This document shows, piece by piece, positions 55,779 through 64,000 of a stretch of 64,000 nt of DNA (its first letter is position 1; each line of letters starts with the position of its first letter). The DNA lies in NCBI RefSeq assembly GCF_901709675.1, contig NC_051094.1, positions 1,276,001 through 1,340,000 on the forward strand, given 5' to 3'. Origin of the DNA: Syngnathus acus. Taxonomy: Eukaryota > Chordata > Actinopteri > Syngnathiformes > Syngnathidae. Under the pieces are notes generated by a model. The model was not told where the DNA came from and did not search any database. It worked only from the letters and a program-made list of their open reading frames with translations. The position numbers and the translations under genes are program-made.

Positions 55779-58663
55779 TTACTGGATGTGACAGGTGGTG
55801 GAGGGGCTTGCCTGGCAGCAAATGCAGGTCGGGTTAACCGATTTAGGCGGGATCAGATCCAGGTCCTCGTCATCCGGTATCTCATCCAAGCGGTAACCGT
55901 CCTTCAGCAGCTGGATGTTGAGATCTTGGTTGATTTGCTACAAGAGACGCAGGTCATGTTTACAAATTTAGTGACTGGTGTGATTTTTGCAAACTTTTTG
56001 ACCATTGAATTAAAAAATCTTGCCATGTAGAAACTCTCTAATATCATGAAATATGTGCTGTAGACAATCTAAATTGCACGCCGACGATGTCTATTTGAAC
56101 TCACCTCAGCAGAGGAGTATCCGGACGATGAGTATCTCGACATGTCAAAGTCATCGTCGCTGAAAAGAAGCATCGTTCTTCAGCGTGGCCGCAATTTAAA
56201 ACCCCGACAGACGGACGGACGGAGCTCACCTGTCTGTGTCCAACGCAACCAGAGGCTTCTCATCTGGACTCTGGTCTAACGAGGAGTAGCCTTTATTGGG
56301 CACCACCAACCTGTTAGCGAGAAGCGGAGATAAGACGGAAGGAAGCATTTGGGGGTGGGTAGGACTGGATGGAATAGCAGACAGAGCGAGAAAGCAGACG
56401 TCTCGGAAAGTCTCGATCGATGAAACGCTTCCTCCTAAGAGCCGATGTGACCGGGCCGCATAATGGATGATGGATAGCAGCTCAAGGAAACACAACTCGC
56501 ACGCCAATATGAGACCAGACTGAAGAGAGATTGTCAGTCATGATTGTTCTGCTCACCGGGTTCTGGCCATGACGTTGTTCTTCTTGGGCTGGTTGTTGAC
56601 CGGACTGCCCACGACGTTGCCGTTCTTCAACGAGCCCTTCCTGGCTAGCTCTCTCTGTTTCTCTGCGCGACACACATGACATTGGCTTCAATAGAGCGCT
56701 TCCAAGTAATTAGACTTAGACTTAGACAGAACTTTATTGTCATTTTGTCAACACTAGGTGTGTACAAAACGAAATTTCGTTGCATACGGCTTTCAACAAT
56801 GTAGTGGTATTTCGGCTGGTTAAAAAAAGTGACATTCTATATAAAAATATGAAATAAGATAATTATAAAGTACAAAGTGCAGCAGTGATAAAAGTAATGA
56901 AGGTCAGCATGCTTAGCTTCTTTGTCACCCACACACACATGCTTCCAACATGAAGCATTGGTCTTTTTAGGTTTTTTTGGTTTTTACAGATTTGGGCTGT
57001 TTCTCCGATGCCCTTGTGTAACTACTCACGAGCGGAATAAGATGAGCGTAATTAAAACCGGCGCTCATCAGGAAGTGTGATGAGAAAAGGGAATTGGGTT
57101 TCTCTTGCTACTTTGTGATGATCGTAAAAGCAAATTGTCATTTTCATCATCAGAGGAACCGTAGCAGCGAGTGCTTGAGCAGCAAGTGAAGGCTTGTCTC
57201 TTTATTTATTTTTTTACTGTTCTCATCTATTCACTGAAATAAAAATATATTCATAATGTGACATTTTCCAATTTCAGATTCTCATTTATTGGCTCTTGCT
57301 AGCTAGCTACTTGTCATGTTCCTAATCAAACTTGATGCAATTGTGAGGGAAAAGTGACATTTCACTTTTGGAATCGCTTTATTTCAAAGGTCACTGAATA
57401 ATGGAGTTTACGTCATAAAGAACATTGGCTGATAGTTGTGACATTTGGATTAGACAGAGTACGGCGAAGTGTGACTCTGGCCGTAATTCGTGCTTCATCT
57501 TGGCGACGCTGCACGATGAGAGACAACAGTATAAAAAGATTGACAGCTAATACGTTGGACATCATCCAAGCTGCTGTCCATGTATATTTATAGCAACTCG
57601 ACATCATTGGATTACAATGGGGGGGGCAAAGGTAGAACAAAAACAGGACATGTCGCCAAAGCATTAACACGATGTTATCAAGAGATGCCATCAATGCTCA
57701 CCTATTTTCATCTGGAGGGGGGAGGGCTTGTAGTTGAGGGGGACGGGTTCGCCCTCTCTGGTGTCCGAGTCAGCCTCCGAGGCCGTGGAGGAGGCTGGGT
57801 CCTGGCAACATGAGAAGACAAATACACATCAGTCAATAATGGAAGAATGAAATGTTACAGTTAGGGCTGGAAAACTAATTGAGTTCATTTCAGTAGGGCC
57901 AGGTTTTCAAAGTAGGGTCAGGGTTTCAATGTAGGGTTAGGGTTTTAAACTAAGGTCAGCGTTTCAAAGTAGGGTCTCAAAGGAGGGTCAGTGGTTCAAA
58001 TTAGGGTTTTCAAGAAGGGTTTTAAAGTATGGTTAGGGTTTCAAAGTAGGATTTCATAGATAGTTCAAAAAAAAAAAAAAAAGCTTTTTTTTGGTCACCG
58101 TCATATGCGGGACTCACAGCGTCGGCACACATGACAGGCAAATGGATCCTTCCACTATCGAGCAGACACGAGTCCTGACGTACAAGGCGCCGTGTGAAGT
58201 GCAATAAAAGCCCCACGGCGCCACTGTTTTAAACTCCAAATCATCAACGCCATCACACGCTGGAGCAAGTTGCTGCGTGCGTGGATGCTGGTGATGTGGC
58301 TTCCGCCAGACGATGAAGAGGAGGATGAAGAGGAGGATGATGTGGACGTGACGGTTGCGGCTCGCTACACAACACGTTAGAGCCACAATGACATTTAACA
58401 TAAAGCACTCCTTAGTTTCACATTGTGACCAAAAAAAAAAAAAAAAACGTTTGCTTTGACACATCGTCCGCTCATTTACCGGAACCCGATGGAATCTCGT
58501 GATTGCACAGCAAGGCCACGCGCGTTAGCAATGAGATAGATGATCAATGTATTTGAATCAGGAGAAAACACAAATGAGGCCAATTGTGGCGTCGTACCAG
58601 CGGCTGCATCTCCGCCTCCTGCACGACGTTGGGCACTTGGAATCGGTCGATCTCCTCCATCAT
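55779..58663 (-). CDS. fam219a: fam219a, FAM219 family protein of unknown function
   Basis: Six exons on the minus strand: 58663-58598, 57801-57702, 56662-56557, 56310-56230, 56159-56105, 55937-55779; 188 residues, all junctions GT-AG and in phase. Human FAM219A is 185 residues, and the match is close from MMEEIDRFQVP at the start through KQRELARKGSLKNG, VVPNKGYSSLDQSPDEKPL, DDDFDMSRYSSSGYSSAE and INQDLNIQLLKDGYRLDEIP to the cysteine motif CICC near the end. The part in exon 2 (residues 23-55) is divergent, except EGEPVPLNYKPSPLQ. No signal peptide or membrane segment; soluble and largely disordered. The molecular role of the family is not established. It converges on klf9. Confidence 0.95.
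56715..56890. repeat. Dispersed retroelement fragment in fam219a intron
   Basis: GACTTAGACAGAACTTTATT then GTACAAAACGAAATTTCG is a sequence I recall as common in teleosts, with a direct CTTAGA repeat at the start. A related TTTATTGTCAATTTC piece occurs in the composite element at 46759-46775. Class not certain. Confidence 0.5.
56891..57701 (-). other. fam219a intron 2, remaining part
   Basis: No exon, RNA gene or transposon end was recognised here. A GCTAGCTAGC-like stretch near 57298 is unremarkable. Confidence 0.4.
57893..58052. repeat. Degenerate minisatellite with GGGTTAGGGTTTCAAAGTA units
   Basis: Seven or eight imperfect 15-23 bp units mixing GGGTTA/GGGTCA and TTTCAAAGTA, in fam219a intron 1. 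Telomere-like hexamers occur but never in uninterrupted runs. Confidence 0.75.
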
Positions 58664-58880
58664 GTCGCCTCCTTTTCGCCCAAGACGACGACGCAGCCCA
58701 CGGATCAGATCGCGTTGGGAATGTGATGCCCGTGGGATCCGATCAGACGAGAAATAATACAAACCCCTGCTCACCCACGGAAGTGCGCTTCATCCCAGCT
58801 GCTACTAATGTCGACAGTGGCTATGGGGTGACTGCTGGGCTAGGCTGGGCCGCCACCCACTTCCGGATATGGTGGACCAA
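58664..58880 (-). promoter_or_regulatory. fam219a: Putative fam219a promoter/5' UTR
   Basis: Just upstream of the start codon on the minus strand lie two ETS-type sites (CGGAAGTG at 58778-58785, ACTTCCGG at 58859-58866) in GC-rich DNA, typical of TATA-less housekeeping promoters. A donor-like CCGTGG|GTGAGC near 58775 could belong to an untranslated exon. Confidence 0.3.
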
Positions 58881-61104
58881 GCTGAGGCTCGAGGACAAAA
58901 CAGAGGCCCATCACATACGTTAACATTAGTCGTTTATTTTCAACCAAAAATGCACGATAGAGATATTTACGTGTGGTATTCATCGTGATTGATCACATTT
59001 ATATCGTGATATCGTTTTGTGAAACTAGCAAAACCTTAAATCATTAACAGATAATGAAAAAATAATGCAGTAGCCCCAATGCTTCCTAGTGGTGCTTTAG
59101 GGAGTCAAATATGACAAATCCTTGCCTGTTGCTATGTTGATAAAAGTCTGTTTTATTTAAGTATTATACAAAAACATACAGAGGATGCTCTCACGAGTCA
59201 CAAGCTTAGGCAAAGAAGCCTTGCAGAAATTTCATGGGATAAATCATGGTGTGCCTTTCTGACAGATGACTTTCCAAAAGCACTTCATTTTAAACATTCT
59301 CATTAAAGCTACTGGCTTGGGCTCATCTCAGTGCCACATACACTGTGATTGATTGGCGATCAGTCACGATAAGTCAACTGGGAGAGGTTCCAGTGAGATA
59401 GACATCAAATGGATGAATGGAGATCAAGACTTGTTAGTTTGCACGTTGACCGGCAGAGGACAGCAGCATCGTGTTCTCTGCGTCTCAGCAGTTCACTGAG
59501 GATATTCACAACTAGCAGACGGCGATGTGTAGTTCACACGTGAGCCAACAGGAGGCAGTCTCGTTCAACAATTCTGCCACCATTGTTGAGGGTTGTTGTT
59601 TTTTTTGCCACCAGAGGTAGCAAGTATATACTCACATTCTGTGATGAATAAGTAAGCAAAATTGCAATAAATAGATAAATAAATGTTAATAGTATGTCTC
59701 CTTTAAACAACATAAATTTGAATAACATCTCCCCATGAGCTGTTGTTAAAAAGACTTTAATGACCTTCTTTGTTGAATGCGTGCTGGCAACTCTGTGGGG
59801 GCCCAGGTTTTAAAATCTGATTAAAAGTGATTACCGTTTGTTATTAATTATTCATAGGTGGAACAAGCAACATAGCACACACCCACAATTTGCATGTCTT
59901 TGTGTCAGTATAAACATTGAACAAATTGCCTTTCCAACATTGAGCTCCAGGGTGTGAGTGCGCACATGCATGACCAAAAAGATAGATTCATTTTTTTATC
60001 TCTATTGTGATGATGTAGGTTACGCAAACCCCTCCAGGGGTCCAGATGGAGCTGCAGATTACTGGCCCTATGGCCAATGTTTATTAGTAATCTCCACATG
60101 CTACTTCTCCCGCTCATTACGTAACACCGTGGTGAGTTCACTGACTCTCTTTCATCTCAGCTCACATCGGGACAAGTCGACAGAAATTGCCCCGTGTGGG
60201 CCGGACGGCTCTTGAGATGTAAGGAAGTGGTGACTAATGGCGAGGGCCTAATCTCCAATCGCCATAAACATCGTCCGGACCGCATAACTCTCTCCCAAGG
60301 TGGAGCGATTACAGTGCACTGGAGCACAGGAAGAGATGAATGTTCATTTATAATTTTCCTCCATTTGGTGCAGCACTGGAGTGAATCATAAACTATTTCT
60401 TTTTCTAGCTGTGAGAATCAATAAGCATTTATCAAGATCAGCGCGGTGGTTCACGCGCCGCACTGAGTCAGAATGTGCTGACCTTCACAACCACGCGTGC
60501 CACTTTGAAGCAGATCAGTAAGTCCGACCGCGCTGGCCCCTTTGCAAAGTTCTGGCGCTGGTCCAGTTACAAGGCAGCGTTGGAGGCCAAAGAGAGGGCA
60601 AGGAGTCAGCGGGGACAGGAGGAAAAATAGGCTGTGGCTCTGCTGTACTATGCAGAATCTCCAATACAAAAGATGTGTCAAAATGTTAGCCATTGCAAAG
60701 AAAATAAGGCTCAAGTTTGAAGAGCGGTAACATGGGTCCAGTTAACAACTTACAAAATCTCAAACACTAAACAAGTCACATAGACACCACAGCAAGTTAG
60801 CATCTGCGTAAAGTAGCAAACAAGCTATGTTATGCTAAGCTAACCTTTGCGGCGATACGGTGCTCGGCCAGCTCAACCTTGGCCCTATCTACACCAGAAG
60901 AGAAGAAGAGCTACTGCACATGTTTAACGAGACTGCTAAGGATTTGTATCCCAGACAGGAAATGCCTCGTCTCCTCCAGATGATGTCATGACATCTGCCA
61001 TAATATGCATCCAAAAGGAGTATTGCCCTAAAATTAGTTCTCAGAATTGAGGCTTTAATTCATTGTTAACAAAATGTGAAAACAACTGGCTGTCTTTGAA
61101 ATGC
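58881..61104. other. Intergenic region fam219a-enho
   Basis: 2.2 kb. In human, DNAI1 lies between FAM219A and ENHO; I saw no dynein intermediate chain exon here. No transposon boundaries were recognised. Confidence 0.45.
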
Positions 61105-61110
61105 TTTATT
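61105..61110 (-). terminator. enho: Candidate enho polyadenylation signal
   Basis: AATAAA on the minus strand, about 640 bp past the enho stop. Confidence 0.3.
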
Positions 61111-61751
61111 TCACCCTAATGGAAAAAAATTGCTTCCAATAAATCTTTTAGCATGTCCGCCGTGTTGATGGAATGTACTGCGACCGTTTTTTTATGGAGT
61201 CTATTCCAATGAAAATCGGCGAGTTATAAACTTCGAAACTCAACATACAATTCCCAAACTGATTTCTCGTGAAGACATCAGTGGCGGTTATAAATGAATA
61301 TGACATCTTGTCCTGATTAATGCGCAATAAAAAAACGTACTGCTTTGCTCTGTCTATTATTGCCAGTACACTGAATAAACGGCAGCAATCAAAGTAAGGC
61401 ACATTAAGACAAAGTAATATTTGCTCCCACAATTTATCACATAGGACTTTTTAGCAAAGGTTGAACTCCTGTCTATAAAAAAATAAAATAAAAAGGCTTT
61501 CACCCTCATGTGATTTCTCCTTCTAGCCAACACCACCACTCAAGTTTGTGGTATTCCTCTGAAAATGAGCGAGCCGCAGAGCAAATAGACTGACAGATGG
61601 ACAGTCCCAGAGACGCACCGCAGGGATAAGAGGATTGGGCCGGCCGGCTTGGTCTTGCTTAGAGTATTTGCACACGAAGCTGCAGCACGGTGATAGCCTC
61701 GAAATATTATAAGACAAAAGAGGAGCTCCTTTTTGGTTGGCTTTGTCACCA

Positions 61752-61955
61752 TCAGGCTGCTAGAAGATACTTGTGCTCAGACTTCTGCTGCTTCTTCGCC
61801 GGTTCGGACGTGAAGACGGGCGCCGGTTTGGATGGCACCTGGCAGGCCTTGTACAGGACGACGAAGAGGATGAGGATGAGGACGCCCACCGCCGAGTTGC
61901 AAACGATGGCGGCGATGGCCCACGCCGACAGCCCCATCCTCACTTCATGCTCCAT
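61752..61955 (-). CDS. enho: enho, adropin-like peptide precursor
   Basis: Single coding exon, 67 codons plus stop. MGLSAWAIAAIVCNSAVGVL continues into a strongly hydrophobic segment (LILFVVLYKAC), matching the human adropin N-terminus, where IAIVCN and VGFLLLLLW are in the same place. The C-terminus KYLLAA resembles the human YLLQP end. In mammals adropin is a secreted or membrane-anchored peptide linked to energy balance. Two starts are possible: Met at 61955 (67 aa) or the in-frame Met at 61937 (61 aa); the second aligns with the human start and is the likelier one. An acceptor (TTTCTTTCAG) at 62028 makes this exon 2, as in human, with a 5' UTR part at 61956-62027. Neighbour fam219a, also on the minus strand, supports the call. 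The tail is short and lacks a second cysteine. Confidence 0.85.
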   Translation of the reverse strand: MEHEVRMGLSAWAIAAIVCNSAVGVLILILFVVLYKACQVPSKPAPVFTSEPAKKQQKSEHKYLLAA

Positions 61956-62027
61956 AGCCAGAATGGGGAGAGAGAAGAGCTCAGTGGAGGCTTCCACAAA
62001 ATTCACTTCCTGTGCCACATGGAGAGC

Positions 62028-64000
62028 CTGAAAGAAAAGGACAATGCCTTTCATTTCCAGGCCCGTGCACACACACGAGCACCCACAGACACGCAAATGT
62101 GTCTGGCCGGGGTTGGCCTGTCACGTGGATCCGCTGAGTCCACAAGAAAGATGAGCTCGCTAAAGACTACTTTGTCTCAGCCAAGTTTGTCACATGGCCA
62201 ATGTGCTCGTATCCCTACAGACACTCAACTCCAATCCATTTGTGCGTGTAAGAAGTAACACAAGAACATCTTTTGTGACAGCTTCATTGCATAAAAACGA
62301 TTTACAATGGGGTGGAAACTTTCTCAGGGTTTGTTTTCACCACAGGGACTTGGAAATAAGGCAAGTTTTCGGTTGCTTGTTTTCTTGTTGGTTTCGAAAC
62401 TGACCCATATATCATGGATGGATGGATATTGAAACAAACAATAGATTAAAAAAAATAAAACAATACATTTCCAATATTCTAATTTATGTATGTATTTATT
62501 CATTTAAATATAAATAATAATTTAAATAAATAAATAAAATAAATAAACAACATTCTTATATTAAGTACCCCTCCAGGATCTAATCAGACCAATACAAGAG
62601 CTGTAATTAAATGTCATTATTATTATTATTGTTATTATTATTATTATCATTATTATTATTTAATGTACCGGGTTTTTTTTACGAAAATTTTCCAATGAGT
62701 GCCTTTAAAAGTGATTTAAAGTGCATAAATCAGTCATCTACAAACATGTAGATTATTCCTCGCGCGCATGCGCTCTGAGGCTCCGGTCAATATAAATAGC
62801 AACAGTCCACCTGTTACGCAATAACTCCCCTTCCAGTTTTTGGTTCGAAAACTGTCAATGCACAGTGAGGAGTTCACAATGTGCGCGTCTTTCCGTTCCA
62901 CTTTAATGAAGCGGCTATTGTGCGTATGCTCACATAGGCTAATAATTGAATGTAAATGAATGCAAACATTAGCAGCGACCGAGAATGCCCTCTTTGTACA
63001 AATGCGCGTGCAACTCGGGCCGAGCATGCTAATCAGGTGATCTTTTGCATAATGCATCCATCCATTCCCATTGCACAGCGAGACAACTTCCTCTCATGTG
63101 ACAAAGTACCTGCATGCATACAAGTCAGACTTGCTTTATTCAAATATCACTTTGCTAGCAGGGAGGAAAAACTCACTGTTTTTCGTGGTCGAACTAGATC
63201 AACGAGTTGTCATTCAGAAGTGCTAAAGTTGGAGGCTACAACTGGATTTGTTTTGACAAAGCTATGGCAATTAAAACAAACATTTGTCAGTTGGTTAACT
63301 GGCAGTGTTTTTGTCTTGTTTGTTTTGTTATTAGGATGTCTACATTGAACGATGATCTGGAAAAACATGTTTGTCTAGCTACCGTAAATGTTTGAAAATA
63401 ACACGCATTTAAAAAAAAAAAAACGATCCTTGACAATAAAACTAAAAAAGTCATACAGGCTAAAAGTTTCTTAAAACTACTATACGGGTGAACAGAACAC
63501 AAAGTCACATCTTACACATTGTCTCTTGCTATGTCCAATAATTGCGATAAAAAATCGGATTAAAAAGACATGCTTACTTTTTGTACCCCAACATATTTCT
63601 CCAACTTACCTTTTAGTTTGTTGTCCTCCTTCTCTCCTGCAAAGCATGTACTAGCTCATAAATAGTCAGCAACCAGACCATAACACAAGCCACTCACCTA
63701 CAGGAAAATGAGAAAGTCTTGGGGGGGGGGGGGTAAAAGTAGGTCACCAATTGAGCCCAAGTCGGTGCGCGCCGGCCGGCCGGCGGTCATCCCCGGAGGA
63801 GTCCCGGTCGCTTCGCAGTAAATGTTGACAGGCTGCAGGGAGATCGGGTTGTGTGTGGGGATGTGCATGAGTGGACGGTCCCTCCCCCACTACACACCCC
63901 CTCTCCCTCCCCCCTCCCCCTCCCCCTGAGCTGTACACTCTTGGAACATCCCATCAACTCCTCACACTTTGGTGAAAGTCCACACACAAGATGCCAAACT
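62028..64000. other. Region upstream of enho
   Basis: Contains AT-rich (AAAT)n/(ATT)n blocks at 62440-62665, a G12 run at 63721-63732, a GGCC-type tract at 63772-63783 and a pyrimidine-rich stretch at 63890-63926. The GC-rich end (63,740-63,960) could include the enho promoter. No coding exon was recognised. Confidence 0.4.
63610..63636 (-). other. enho: Possible non-coding enho 5' exon
   Basis: On the minus strand a 27-nt stretch lies between an acceptor (TTTGCAG) and a strong donor (AAAAG|GTAAGT). It could be an untranslated exon feeding the acceptor at 62028. Splice signals are the only support. Confidence 0.2.

Noticed and set aside
60451-60730. Possible exon between fam219a and enho
   Set aside because: Short frames on both strands without homology to DNAI1 or any other expected neighbour.

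Overview
This is a vertebrate nuclear window, almost certainly from a teleost fish with a compact genome. It holds 24 short exons with GT-AG introns, CA/ATT microsatellites, fish-type non-autonomous DNA transposons and a tRNA-derived SINE-like head. It has no bacterial or viral operon structure. The species is not identifiable from the sequence alone.

Four protein-coding genes and one microRNA can be read. (1) trpm3, + strand, 6569-39942: 24 coding exons carry 1,703 codons from just after the alternative N-termini to the stop, so nearly the whole cation-channel subunit is here and only the first exon(s) are missing. (2) mir204, + strand, in a trpm3 intron near 11.3 kb, matching the known mir-204/TRPM3 host arrangement. 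(3) A Krüppel-like factor of the KLF9/BTEB1 type, + strand, two exons at 50742-51036 and 52262-52542. (4) fam219a, - strand, six coding exons from 58663 down to 55779. (5) enho (adropin-like), - strand, 61955-61752. The TRPM3-KLF9 order and orientation are those of human 9q21; FAM219A and ENHO are neighbours on human 9p13.

Layout: 1-6568 is upstream/intron sequence without a recognisable exon. 6.6-40 kb is trpm3: N-terminal TRPM homology/SLOG region to about 31 kb, transmembrane channel at 31.8-37.8 kb, TRP helix and coiled coil at 37.8-38.5 kb, then a long low-complexity tail. 40-46.6 kb is the trpm3 3' region and the presumed klf9 promoter. 46.66-50.43 kb is a large composite foldback element. 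50.7-52.5 kb is klf9, 55.8-58.7 kb fam219a and 61.7-62.0 kb enho. klf9 and fam219a converge.

The most unusual structure is the composite element at 46658-50434. Two inverted arms (about 950 and 750 bp), each with a tRNA-like A/B-box promoter, enclose a tandem array of about nine 233-236 bp units. Each unit contains two hairpins, and in several units there is a nuclear-receptor DR1-like motif. The whole is flanked by a 25-bp direct repeat and lies between CCAAT-containing promoter-like DNA and the klf9 coding exon. Other points of interest are a stop codon that closes off the TRPM3 long-pore splice form, a KLF9-like protein without the usual N-terminal SIN3-interaction motif, three related hAT-like elements in trpm3 introns, and an adropin-like protein lacking the second conserved cysteine.
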